A DNA stretch of 64,000 nucleotides from an uncultured Oscillibacter sp. (GTDB lineage Bacteria > Bacillota > Clostridia > Oscillospirales > Oscillospiraceae), in NCBI GenBank assembly GCA_910578935.1, contig CAJTSM010000001.1, positions 118,028 to 182,027 of the forward strand, given 5' to 3'. How positions within the stretch are numbered: the first letter of the stretch is position 1; each line of letters starts with the position of its first letter. Positions 41,246 through 49,057 of this stretch are shown one piece after another. The translations under genes were made by a program, and so were the position numbers. The notes beneath the pieces are model-generated. The model saw only the letters and a list, made by a program, of their open reading frames with translations. It was not told the origin of the DNA and ran no database searches.

Positions 41246-41321
41246 TTGTGGGATGTATCCACGCCCACACGGCGCAAAGCGCCAGGAAACGCAGCGCGGC
41301 AAAAAGCCGTCTCTTCCACAT
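41235..41321 (-). CDS. Type I toxin-like hydrophobic peptide, locus 1
   Basis: A 28-residue peptide: a basic start (MWKRRLF) then a single hydrophobic helix (AALRFLALCAVWAW) and a short tail. GGGGGAGG sits 8 bp before the ATG. A minus-strand promoter lies at 41409-41437, giving a leader of about 80 nt. A converging RNA overlaps the 3' end. Small size, one membrane helix and convergent antisense RNA fit type I toxins of the Fst/holin-like kind; toxicity is inferred. Confidence 0.65.
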   Translation of the reverse strand: MWKRRLFAALRFLALCAVWAWIHPTKAC

Positions 41322-41408
41322 CAGCACCACCTCCCCCTATTAGAACTCGTCCAGGGGTACAAACGGTGGCCAACCGCCTATTTATGCAGCAGCGTCCTTC
41401 TGGTCCTT

Positions 41409-41437
41409 ATGATACCATTCGTGCCGCGTTTTGTCAA
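41409..41437 (-). promoter_or_regulatory. Promoter of toxin-like gene 1
   Basis: On the minus strand a perfect TTGACA (41432-41437) and TATCAT (41409-41414) with 17-bp spacing. Confidence 0.7.
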
Positions 41438-41478
41438 ACCGCGCCGCCAGGGGGAGGTCCCCCGGCTTTTTTATGCCC

Positions 41479-41916
41479 TCACCGGGGCGGCTCGATCTGG
41501 TCCAGGTACTCAAATCTGGTAGCCTGAAAGGGGACCGTCATGTTTCCCGCCTTGCCGGCGGCGAAGTCCATGAGGGTCTGTTCATCGTAGTTCATGCCGT
41601 AGACGGCGATCCGCTCGGCGCCGTAGGCGTCCGGGTCATCCAGCTTGGCCACCAGCGTCCCGCGGACGTCGTGTCCCCTGGCGGCGGCGTTGACGTCCTC
41701 CGCGCCCCGGCTGTAGACCTTGTGCAGCGTCATGGAGCCGGTAATCTTGATGCTGACCAGCTTCCGGTCCTCCGCCATCTGGCCGCAGATGCTGATGGGG
41801 TCCCAGTTCTTTACGACCTTGCACTGGAAGCCGCTGATTTCGGCGATCTCCTTGCCTTCGGCCCACACGGTCCCCCAGGTCCCGCTCATTACCTTGGAGC
41901 CATCATCAAATGCCAC
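41479..41916 (-). CDS. Phage tail tube protein
   Basis: A 145-residue protein of the XkdM/DUF2001 tail tube family: SGTWGTVWAEGKEIAEI at the start, then VKNWDPISICGQMAED and the end MTVPFQATRFEYLDQI. It forms the inner tube of the contractile tail and follows the sheath gene by 12 bp. Confidence 0.88.
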   Translation of the reverse strand: MAFDDGSKVMSGTWGTVWAEGKEIAEISGFQCKVVKNWDPISICGQMAEDRKLVSIKITGSMTLHKVYSRGAEDVNAAARGHDVRGTLVAKLDDPDAYGAERIAVYGMNYDEQTLMDFAAGKAGNMTVPFQATRFEYLDQIEPPR

Positions 41917-41928
41917 AGGAATCCCTCC

Positions 41929-43071
41929 TTACAGATAGATTTTCACATGCACGTCCTCAATAGCGTCGATGGGCGTGAGGTCCAGGTCCAGGAAAACGTG
42001 AGTGCCGGTGTTGGCCTCCCGGATCTGCCGCTCCGTCATGTCCGCCGTGGCCACGCCCTGGCTTTGAAGCCAGCGGTCCTGTTCGTCCACGTCGATGCCG
42101 CAGGTGAAGTCCTGCTCAATCAGCTGGTCCTTCGCCAGGGTCTGGAGGTAGAGCTTGATAGCGGTGATGAGCAGCAGCTTATTGTCGTAGCTGTTCTGGA
42201 ACTTGCCCATGTAGTTATCTTGGATGGACAGACGGAGGTCCTGCCGGATCATGTCCAGCACCTCCACGATCTTGATTTTCCGCCAGATGCCGGGCCATTC
42301 GCCCAGGGAGGTCAGCGAGTTGACGCCCCGGCCCAGCTTCACCTTTTCTCCGTCGTGGATCAGGATCAGCTCGCCCCGGCCCACGGCGGCATCCTCTCCG
42401 GCGCCGCCCAGCCGGCCGACGTCCTCCACCTCCGCCAGTACCGAGTAGGTGACGGACTGGGTCATGGGCGTACCGGCGATCAGGCCGGCAACGCGGCCGC
42501 AGTAAGCGGCGGCGTCAAAGACGTCTCCCGCCGCCTGAATGCCCGAGGCGGTGAAGTTCACTACACCCTCATTGTCCGCGGCGCAGTCCGGCAGAACGGC
42601 CTTGTAGATGGCGCGGTTGTCCTCCCGCTGGCGGATGATCCAGTCCTTGAGGACGGCGGCCTCCGCTTCGTTCAGGTCCGCTGGGCCCGCCAGATAGTCA
42701 AACTTCTGCGTCGCCAGCCATTTGAGGGCGGCGCCGCCGCTGCCGGGCTGGACGGGGGAGAGGGAATCCCCGCTGCCCTCCGCCTGGGCCTCCGGTTCCG
42801 CCTCCAGCGTGTCCTCCGCGCCCAGGCAATAGATCAGGACTTTCTTCGGCGGATTTACCCCGCCCTTGAAAACCCGCCGGACGGCGTTTTGGTTCTCCAC
42901 GCCCAGTTTCTCAGGAATCTGGCCGGGGGAGGCCAGGGCCCAGCTCTGGCCCGCCGTACCGGCGTCCCGCAGCAAAAGGGCCACCGTCCCTTTCTGGCTC
43001 CGGGCGACGGTGTTCTGGGCCCGCTGCTGGAACGCGATGGTCAGGGTGGGCATGGTCAATGTCTCGCTCAT
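41929..43071 (-). CDS. Phage tail sheath protein
   Basis: A 380-residue XkdK-type sheath protein. Recognisable parts are the start TLTMPTLTIAFQQRA, NFTASGIQAAGDVF, GRVAGLIAGTPMTQS and the C-terminal DLDLTPIDAIEDVHV. It proves a contractile (myovirus) tail. The ATG at 43071 with GGAG 8 bp upstream was preferred over a GTG at 43080. Confidence 0.9.
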   Translation of the reverse strand: MSETLTMPTLTIAFQQRAQNTVARSQKGTVALLLRDAGTAGQSWALASPGQIPEKLGVENQNAVRRVFKGGVNPPKKVLIYCLGAEDTLEAEPEAQAEGSGDSLSPVQPGSGGAALKWLATQKFDYLAGPADLNEAEAAVLKDWIIRQREDNRAIYKAVLPDCAADNEGVVNFTASGIQAAGDVFDAAAYCGRVAGLIAGTPMTQSVTYSVLAEVEDVGRLGGAGEDAAVGRGELILIHDGEKVKLGRGVNSLTSLGEWPGIWRKIKIVEVLDMIRQDLRLSIQDNYMGKFQNSYDNKLLLITAIKLYLQTLAKDQLIEQDFTCGIDVDEQDRWLQSQGVATADMTERQIREANTGTHVFLDLDLTPIDAIEDVHVKIYL

Positions 43072-43076
43072 GTGCT

Positions 43077-43544
43077 TCACTCCTTCGTGTTGATCCTCAG
43101 CTCAAATTCTTTCATCAGCTCGTACAGCGCCGGCTCCGTGAACTCGGCCCGGTTTATGGTCAGCGCCAGAGTCAGCGTTACCACGGCGCAGTCGAAGAAA
43201 GAGGTGTCTGCCTCGGCGCCGCGCACCTTGGGGGCCCGGTCCTTCACCCGGATGAACCCGCCTCCGAAGGCCCCCAGCACCAGCATGGCCCGCAGATCCA
43301 GGACAGGCAGGTGAGAGGCGTGTACCTCATCCACCTTGGAGAAGGTGGATATCTTATACTTGAAGAGGAAGTCCACGCCGCCGGGCCCATAGGACAGCGG
43401 GTCCATGCTCACGCCCGCCAGCTCCACCATGCTGCTGGGCCGCTCAAAGTCCCGGGGCGCCAGGTCCGTGTAGACCTTCTCGCCGGGGAACGCCTTTGCC
43501 ACCTGGGCCGCGATGGCGGCGGTAATATCGGAAATCTGAATCAT
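43077..43544 (-). CDS. Phage tail terminator-like protein
   Basis: A 155-residue protein (AIAAQVAKAFPGEKVYTDLAP at the start, a long central beta region) in the position of the tail completion or terminator protein in PBSX-like phages, between gp10-like and sheath genes. Family assignment rests mainly on position. Confidence 0.65.
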   Translation of the reverse strand: MIQISDITAAIAAQVAKAFPGEKVYTDLAPRDFERPSSMVELAGVSMDPLSYGPGGVDFLFKYKISTFSKVDEVHASHLPVLDLRAMLVLGAFGGGFIRVKDRAPKVRGAEADTSFFDCAVVTLTLALTINRAEFTEPALYELMKEFELRINTKE

Positions 43545-44071
43545 TCGTCCCCCTCCGCAAAGCCCTCAATCCACTCAAGGATTTCTTCCCGCGCCGCCCG
43601 GACAGCGGCGGCGGTGGCCTCCATTTTCGTCCAGCTGTAGAACATTCTGCCGGGGACGACGCCGACGAGGCGGTGTTTCCCGTTGGCATCAGCCCGGCTT
43701 TTGACCCTGGGTCGGTATCGCTTCCACCGGCCGGAGGGCGGGCGGATTTTATGCCCCCGTTCCAGGTACCGCGTGATGTCCTTCGCGGTGTATTTATTGG
43801 AGGTGCTCCTGCTGACCCGGACGGTATCGCCCTCAGGGGAAATGGCCGCGTAGCCGCCGCCGGCTCCAAGCCGCAGCTCCTGCCACCGCTTCACGCGGCC
43901 CCTGGGGTCGTTGAGCTGGGTGGAAATCTGCCGCTCCAAAAGAACGTCCACGGCCTGCCCGGCCTGGAAGAGCGCTGCCTTCTTCGCACCCGGCAGCGTT
44001 TCCAGCCGCCGGTTCCACACCTTCCAGAAGGTATCCCACTGCTTTGTATCAAAGGCCGCCTTATTCATCAA
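43541..44071 (-). CDS. HK97 gp10-like head-tail component
   Basis: A 176-residue protein with a basic helical N-terminus (residues 10-55) and a central RYLERGHKIRPPSGRWKR stretch typical of gp10-like proteins. It probably completes the neck. It overlaps the downstream gene by 4 bp. Confidence 0.75.
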   Translation of the reverse strand: MMNKAAFDTKQWDTFWKVWNRRLETLPGAKKAALFQAGQAVDVLLERQISTQLNDPRGRVKRWQELRLGAGGGYAAISPEGDTVRVSRSTSNKYTAKDITRYLERGHKIRPPSGRWKRYRPRVKSRADANGKHRLVGVVPGRMFYSWTKMEATAAAVRAAREEILEWIEGFAEGDE

Positions 44072-44634
44072 CAGTCCTCCTTCCGGCGAATCTCATATTC
44101 GTTCTTATAAGGGTCCAGCTCATGGGGAATCCGCACCAGGAAATGGCGGTCCCCCACGAGTACCCAGCTGTCCGGCGCCAAGGATACCACCTTCGGCGTC
44201 ACCAGCACCAGGTCCCCCGTCACCTCGGCGTGGGGGTCCAGCTGCTCGTGGCCCACGTACTTCTCCGTCAGGATGCCGGGGAACCGGCACCCCTGGGTTT
44301 CCAGGTCCGCGTCCTGGATACAGTCCACCGGGTCGCACAGCGCCGCCTTCACCACCTGGAAGCCGGGATCCCCGTCCACAATGGAGGTGAGAAAACAGAA
44401 CCGTCCCCGCCAGAGGAAGGAGTTGACAATCGTCAGCTCTGGATTTCGCCGGAGGGTGAAGGTGACGCCCCTGGCACCGATGCCGACGGAGGAAAAGAGG
44501 TTCTTTCGAGTATCCTGCTCCGCCTTCGCCCAGGTATTGCGCTTGACCTCCCAAGCGAAGGCATTCGCCTCCGGGTAGTGGCGCAGGTGCTGGACCTGGA
44601 TTCGCTCCTTCAGATCGTTTCCCGTGATACTCAT
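44068..44634 (-). CDS. Phage head closure/head-tail adaptor protein
   Basis: A 188-residue beta-rich protein (ERIQVQHLRHYPEANAFAWE at the start) in the position of head closure proteins, between the connector and gp10-like genes. It overlaps both neighbours by 4 bp. The N-terminal half resembles the SPP1 gp16-like fold in character; I am not certain of the family. Confidence 0.68.
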   Translation of the reverse strand: MSITGNDLKERIQVQHLRHYPEANAFAWEVKRNTWAKAEQDTRKNLFSSVGIGARGVTFTLRRNPELTIVNSFLWRGRFCFLTSIVDGDPGFQVVKAALCDPVDCIQDADLETQGCRFPGILTEKYVGHEQLDPHAEVTGDLVLVTPKVVSLAPDSWVLVGDRHFLVRIPHELDPYKNEYEIRRKEDC

Positions 44635-44978
44635 GATTGGGAGTCCTCCTCCGTTTCAGTCGTGTCCAAGTTGGACACATCCGGTTCCGTCAGCTTCAAC
44701 TGGTTCAGCAGCCGCCGGAAGGCGGGATTCTCCGACGAGGCGGCGCCCACGAAGGAGGCGTCCCGCCGGTCCCAGCTGTCCAGGACCAGGTAATTGACGC
44801 ACAGGTCGTATTGGGCCCGTCGGGGCGTGTTCTCCGGCGGCTCCTGGACCCCCGCCCCAGACATATAGCCCACGGCGGCGTCGTAGAGGTGGTAGAGCAG
44901 CTCTTCCTCCTCAGCGGAGATGTCATCCAGCCGGCAGAAGGCTTTCAGGGTGACTTTCCTAATTGCATCCAGCTGCAT
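44631..44978 (-). CDS. Phage head-tail connector (gp6-like)
   Basis: A 115-residue helical protein (VTLKAFCRLDDISAEEEELLYHLYDAAVGYM, shown here as its N-terminal helices in part) typical of gp6-like connectors. The C-terminal tail encodes DVSNLDT from a copy of the dispersed palindrome, so the repeat has entered the gene in frame near its end without harming the core. Confidence 0.8.
   Translation of the reverse strand: MQLDAIRKVTLKAFCRLDDISAEEEELLYHLYDAAVGYMSGAGVQEPPENTPRRAQYDLCVNYLVLDSWDRRDASFVGAASSENPAFRRLLNQLKLTEPDVSNLDTTETEEDSQS
44662..44678. repeat. Dispersed palindrome, copy B
   Basis: A 17-bp perfect palindrome GTGTCCAA-G-TTGGACAC inside the 3' end of the connector gene, read on the coding strand as VSNLDT. 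Confidence 0.85.
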
Positions 44979-44981
44979 GAC

Positions 44982-45560
44982 TCACTCCGTCAGGAGCCGG
45001 AGGTGCTTGTCGGAAACCCAGCCGGCCGTTTCATCGAGCCAGACCAGCGCCCAGCCGGGGACCTTCACGCCCATGGGCAGGTTCAGGATCAGGAGCAGAG
45101 TTCCGCTTTCCAGGACCGACAGAACGTCAAAGCCGAAGCCGGGACCCGCCCGGAGGTTCAGGCCCTTGGAGGCGGTCACAATGGCTGGGACGCCATCGGG
45201 GCCCGGCGGCGTCTCCTGTTCAACCGGCGTCTGGCCGTCGCGGGGAGCCACGAGATCGGAGCCTGTCTGGGGAGGGTCAGAAAGCTCGGGGGACGGCTCC
45301 GGCTCTTGGGGGAGGTCAGAAGGCGCAGGGGACACCTCCGGGGCCGGGAGAGGGTCAGAAGACTCGGGGAGCGCCTCCGGGGCCGGGGGAGGGTCAGACG
45401 GTGCAGGGAAGGTCTCCGGTTTCTGGGGCAGTTCAGAAGGCGCAGGGGGCGCTTCCGGGACTGCGGGAGGCGCGGGAGCAGCCTCAAGGGCCTCCGCTTC
45501 CGGCGCGGGGGTCACGGCCTTGGGCTGTTCCTCCTTGGGGGCAGCTTTCTTTCTCGGCAT
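44982..45560 (-). CDS. Phage protein with Pro/Ser-rich repeats and SH3-like domain
   Basis: A 192-residue protein. Residues 1-20 are basic, about 20-120 are Pro/Ser/Glu-rich with repeated units such as PAPSDPP, PAPEALP and PEPSPEL, and the C-terminal 70 residues form an SH3b-like fold (GLNLRAGPGFGFDVLSVLES, GWVSDKHLRLL). SH3b domains often bind cell wall or proteins. A head fibre or decoration protein is a possible role, since the gene lies directly after the capsid gene. The ATG at 45560 has GGAGG 5 bp upstream; an adjacent ATG precedes it. Confidence 0.65.
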   Translation of the reverse strand: MPRKKAAPKEEQPKAVTPAPEAEALEAAPAPPAVPEAPPAPSELPQKPETFPAPSDPPPAPEALPESSDPLPAPEVSPAPSDLPQEPEPSPELSDPPQTGSDLVAPRDGQTPVEQETPPGPDGVPAIVTASKGLNLRAGPGFGFDVLSVLESGTLLLILNLPMGVKVPGWALVWLDETAGWVSDKHLRLLTE

Positions 45561-45574
45561 CATGTCCTCCTTCC

Positions 45575-46885
45575 TCAGCCTTCGGCGCCGGTGCCGCCGC
45601 GGGCCGCCAGCGTAATGAAGGGGCTGCGCGCCTTGGTGCTGTTCTTGATGGTCAGGGTGGAATCCGTTTTGGGCGCGCCGTTGCAGCGGTATACCATGCG
45701 GAAACAGTTCTGGTCCGTCAGGAACTCCACGTGAACGGACCAATCCTGCCGGGCGGTGCCCTTGGTCAGCAGGATGTACTGGAAGGGGTCGATCAGGTTG
45801 ATGTCACCCGCCGCGCCCAGGGCGGAGCAGCTGTCATCGAACAGCACCGGCTTATTCAGCACCCGCTGGGTGTCGAAGTTGCCAAGGCCGCCCTCCGGGT
45901 TCCACAGGAACTTGGCGGCCTCGCCGTTCTGGATGGAGAGGTAGGGCAGAAGCTCCTCCGCGTCAGGGTGCATCAGCCACACCAGCCGCTCCCGGTTCCG
46001 GGGCATGGCCCTGGCCTGCATCTTGATGGCGTTGGCGCCCAGGAAACTCCCGGCGGCCTGGCCGGGTTCCGTGTCCACGGTGATCAGGGCCTTGGACTTG
46101 AGGAAGCCCTTGGGCTTGCCCTCACCGTCTCCGGCGATCACGCCGGAAACCAGCAGCCGCTCCGCCGCCAGGGCGAAGGCCGTGCCAAAGAAGCCGGTCA
46201 TGAAAGCGGCGTCCGTCAGCATTTCGTCGGTGGCGTAGGCAATGCCCATCATCTTCTCCAGGTCCATCTTCATTTCCTTGAGCTGGGGCTTGCTGGCAGC
46301 CACCGTGGCCCCCTCCGCCGCCCAGTACATCTGCACGCCGCCGAACACGGAGGCGGAGATATCCGTCTCGTCCGCGCTGACCCAGCGCATGGAGTTGGCG
46401 GGGCTGGAGCAGGTGTAGCGGTCCAGACGGTTCAGGAGCTCACTGTGCTGCACCGCGCTTTCGATGATGGTCCCGGCGAAATCCTCCTGGAGGGCAAAGC
46501 CGCCGTCCGCCCCGGTACCCTCGTTGGCGCCCAGGACCGCGTTGTTCACCTGGATCAGGCGCTTGTCTGCCGTGTGGCTCTTGGCCACCGCCACGATGGC
46601 CTGCAGTTGCTCGCCAAGGCTGGCGAAGGGCCGGGCGCTGTCCTTGGGCCCGGCGCCGTTCTTTCCGTCATGCAGAAGGCCGTCGTAGCCGCCCACCGGC
46701 TCCGCTCCCGCCCGGCTGGCCTCCAGGCTCCGCTCCAGGGACTGGATGTTTTTGTTGATCTCCTCCATCTGGTTGGTGATGTCGTCCAGCTCGTCGAGAT
46801 TGTCTCCGGCCACCAGGGCGCTCGCCTGGTCCGACAGGATTCTCTTTTTTGCCCGCAGCTCCGTGATTTTTTCCATGAAGTCCAT
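45575..46885 (-). CDS. HK97-type major capsid protein
   Basis: A 436-residue protein. Residues 1-110 are a helical scaffold (delta) domain that the ClpP-like protease would remove; the body follows from about residue 115 with TGADGGFALQEDFAGTII, LDRYTCSSPANSMRWV and a C-terminal VHVEFLTDQNCFRMVYRCNG. This is the standard HK97-fold layout. It lies between the protease and SH3-like genes. Confidence 0.92.
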   Translation of the reverse strand: MDFMEKITELRAKKRILSDQASALVAGDNLDELDDITNQMEEINKNIQSLERSLEASRAGAEPVGGYDGLLHDGKNGAGPKDSARPFASLGEQLQAIVAVAKSHTADKRLIQVNNAVLGANEGTGADGGFALQEDFAGTIIESAVQHSELLNRLDRYTCSSPANSMRWVSADETDISASVFGGVQMYWAAEGATVAASKPQLKEMKMDLEKMMGIAYATDEMLTDAAFMTGFFGTAFALAAERLLVSGVIAGDGEGKPKGFLKSKALITVDTEPGQAAGSFLGANAIKMQARAMPRNRERLVWLMHPDAEELLPYLSIQNGEAAKFLWNPEGGLGNFDTQRVLNKPVLFDDSCSALGAAGDINLIDPFQYILLTKGTARQDWSVHVEFLTDQNCFRMVYRCNGAPKTDSTLTIKNSTKARSPFITLAARGGTGAEG

Positions 46886-46907
46886 GCTGTTACCTGCCTT
46901 TCAAAAT

Positions 46908-47612
46908 TTAGTAGCTTGCAAGCGCCCGGATTTTCGCCAGGGCGCGTCTTGCCTGTTCCTTTTGAGCGACCGTCTCCCGCTCTGCCGCCACGTGGTCCCG
47001 ATACTTCCGCCGCATGGCCTCCGTAAGACGGATACGGCCTCCCGACGCCGCCACGAAGGCGGCGGGATCTCCCTCCGGCTCCGGCAGGCCCACCACTTCA
47101 TCGATCAGCCCGTATTCCAGGGCGCGGGAGGGCGTAATCCAGATATCCCGGTCCATCAGGGCAATCAGTTCTTCCCTGGGCCGTGCGCTCCCTCTGGCCT
47201 CGTACATCTCCAGGATGCAGTCCCTGGCGTTCCGCAGGGCTTCGGAAAAACGCTCCATCTCCCGATGGTCCCCCTCCGTTATGCCGCTGGGATTGTGGTA
47301 GCACAGCAGGGCGCCCGGCTCGCTCTGGATCACGTCGCAGCCGGAGGCGGCCAGCGTGGCGGCGGAGGCCCCGAAGCCCTGGAACAGCGCCACGGTCTTC
47401 CCGGAGTACCGCCGCAGCATGGAGCGGATCTCGCCGCCCACCCCCATGTCGCCGCCGGGGGAGTTGATCAGCAGCGTCACCTCCTCGCCGCCGGCGGCCT
47501 CCAGAGCCGTCTGGATGTCCATGGGGGCGGTGACGTCCCGCCAGCCCCACCAGCGCAGCACGTCGGCGCTGTCGTTGTCCCACAGTTCCCCCCGCAGGGC
47601 AATATCAGCCAT
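46908..47612 (-). CDS. ClpP-like prohead protease
   Basis: A 234-residue serine protease of the ClpP/S14 fold. INSPGGDMGVGGEI near residue 50 forms the oxyanion site and the catalytic serine lies in GFGASAATLAASG near residue 82. A histidine follows in CYHNPSG. It would process the capsid scaffold during maturation. The gene overlaps the portal gene end by 8 bp. Confidence 0.9.
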   Translation of the reverse strand: MADIALRGELWDNDSADVLRWWGWRDVTAPMDIQTALEAAGGEEVTLLINSPGGDMGVGGEIRSMLRRYSGKTVALFQGFGASAATLAASGCDVIQSEPGALLCYHNPSGITEGDHREMERFSEALRNARDCILEMYEARGSARPREELIALMDRDIWITPSRALEYGLIDEVVGLPEPEGDPAAFVAASGGRIRLTEAMRRKYRDHVAAERETVAQKEQARRALAKIRALASY

Positions 47613-48831
47613 TGTCCTTCTCTCCTCTCAAAATAGATTCCAGCGAGCCCAAATTCTTTGTTGCCAGGAACTGTCCGCCTAAGCCGCCGGGAATGGGGTT
47701 GCGCTCGTCCAGGGCGCGGGCCTCGTCCGGGTTCATCAAGCCATAGGAAACCATCTTCGTCAAATATTCCGCCCGGCTTGCATCGTCCCCCCGCATAAGT
47801 ACGGAGAGATTCCCTTTGAAATACAGCCCCTCCCGCCGTTGGAAACTCAGCAGGCACTTGAAGGAGTTTTCCTGTTCCCACTGGATCACATATGGCCCCA
47901 ATGTGTCCTGGACAAATGTTACCCGTTGCTGCTGGTTGCTCTCAAAAGATTCCTTCCCGCTTTGGAGCATGTGCTTGGGGATACCGGTGAAGCGGCTGAT
48001 CTCCTCCACGCTGAAGGCCCGGCTCTCAATGTACTGGGCGTCGGACTGCTTCAGCCCGATGGGCGTGTACTTGTACCCCCTGGTCAGCACCGCCACCTTG
48101 AAGGCGTCGTCTCCATAGGGGTTATAGCTGGCGAACTGCTTCCGAACCCGTTCCCGGTCCTCCCGGTTCAGGTCCGTGTCCACCTCCACGATGCCGGAGA
48201 TCATGGCGCCGTTCTGGTAGAACTTCCGCCCGTACTGCTGGGCCGCGCCCTCCGCCCCGATGGTTTCCCTGGCCAGGTCCAGCAGGCCCCGGCCCCGGAT
48301 GCCGTCATAGCTTTCGAAGAACAGGAAACTCAACTCATAGCCGGTGAAGGTCCGGGACACGCCGTCCACGCTGTAATCGTAGAAATACTGCCCTGTTTCA
48401 GGGTCCCGTCGGATATGGCAGCACTCCGTAGGCAGGGGGACCCGTTCCACGATGCGCCCGCCGCCGTCCCGCCGGTTCCACACCGCGCCGAAGCCGTGCC
48501 AGAAGGCGTTGGACATCACCGTCCGCCCCAGCATGTAGGGGGTCATGTTGTCGTTGGGCCGGACCTTGAAGACCTGGTCCAGTCCTGGGTCATGCTCCGG
48601 GACCCGGGCGTCCCCGTCCTTGCGGTAGAGGGAGAAGGGGATCATGCCGAAGTCGTTGCAGAGGATACGGTGGGCCGCCGCCACCGGGCTCAGCTGTTCC
48701 GCGCCCCGGATGCCGGTGTCGTATTCTCCGCCGGAGAGGAAGATGTCCCGAAATCTCTGGGCGGTCTCCTCCCAGCTCAGACGGGTCCACTCCGCCGCCC
48801 TGGGCCGCCCCAGGGAATTTCTCAGCAGCAT
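47605..48831 (-). CDS. HK97-family portal protein
   Basis: A 408-residue portal protein. Familiar segments are AAHRILCNDFGMIPFSLYR, YMLGRTVMSNAFWHGFGAV, DLNREDRERVRKQFASYNP and FTGIPKHMLQSGKESFESN. It forms the dodecameric DNA entry ring. It lies between the terminase and protease genes as usual. Confidence 0.92.
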   Translation of the reverse strand: MLLRNSLGRPRAAEWTRLSWEETAQRFRDIFLSGGEYDTGIRGAEQLSPVAAAHRILCNDFGMIPFSLYRKDGDARVPEHDPGLDQVFKVRPNDNMTPYMLGRTVMSNAFWHGFGAVWNRRDGGGRIVERVPLPTECCHIRRDPETGQYFYDYSVDGVSRTFTGYELSFLFFESYDGIRGRGLLDLARETIGAEGAAQQYGRKFYQNGAMISGIVEVDTDLNREDRERVRKQFASYNPYGDDAFKVAVLTRGYKYTPIGLKQSDAQYIESRAFSVEEISRFTGIPKHMLQSGKESFESNQQQRVTFVQDTLGPYVIQWEQENSFKCLLSFQRREGLYFKGNLSVLMRGDDASRAEYLTKMVSYGLMNPDEARALDERNPIPGGLGGQFLATKNLGSLESILRGEKDNG

Positions 48832-48835
48832 CGCG

Positions 48836-49057
48836 CTACCTCCTTCCCGCCCTGGCTACCAGGACAGAGAACAGGACCAGGCACCCGCCGGCCGTGGCCA
48901 GCCCCGCCGCCGCGCCCCAGCGCAGCGCCGCCGCCGCGACAAAGCAGACGCCGCCGGAAACCATCAGCAGGTCATCCAGGTACAGGCCCAGAAACGACAG
49001 GGCTTTCCGCCGCCGTTCCGCCCGCCCTTCCGGGTCTTTCCGTTTCCATAGGTTCAA
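48836..49057 (-). CDS. Small two-helix membrane protein between terminase and portal
   Basis: A 73-residue protein with a charged N-terminus (KRKDPEGRAERRRK) and two hydrophobic helices (residues 24-45 and 47-68). It starts at a TTG that overlaps the terminase stop (TTGA), with GGAGG about 10 bp upstream. Unknown role; similar membrane proteins are sometimes seen in packaging modules. Confidence 0.55.
   Translation of the reverse strand: MNLWKRKDPEGRAERRRKALSFLGLYLDDLLMVSGGVCFVAAAALRWGAAAGLATAGGCLVLFSVLVARAGRR

Noticed and set aside
37762..43314. Long plus-strand frames over tape measure, tube and sheath genes
   Set aside because: Shadow frames of GC-rich genes. Only the short frame at 40092 has its own promoter, ribosome binding site and terminator.
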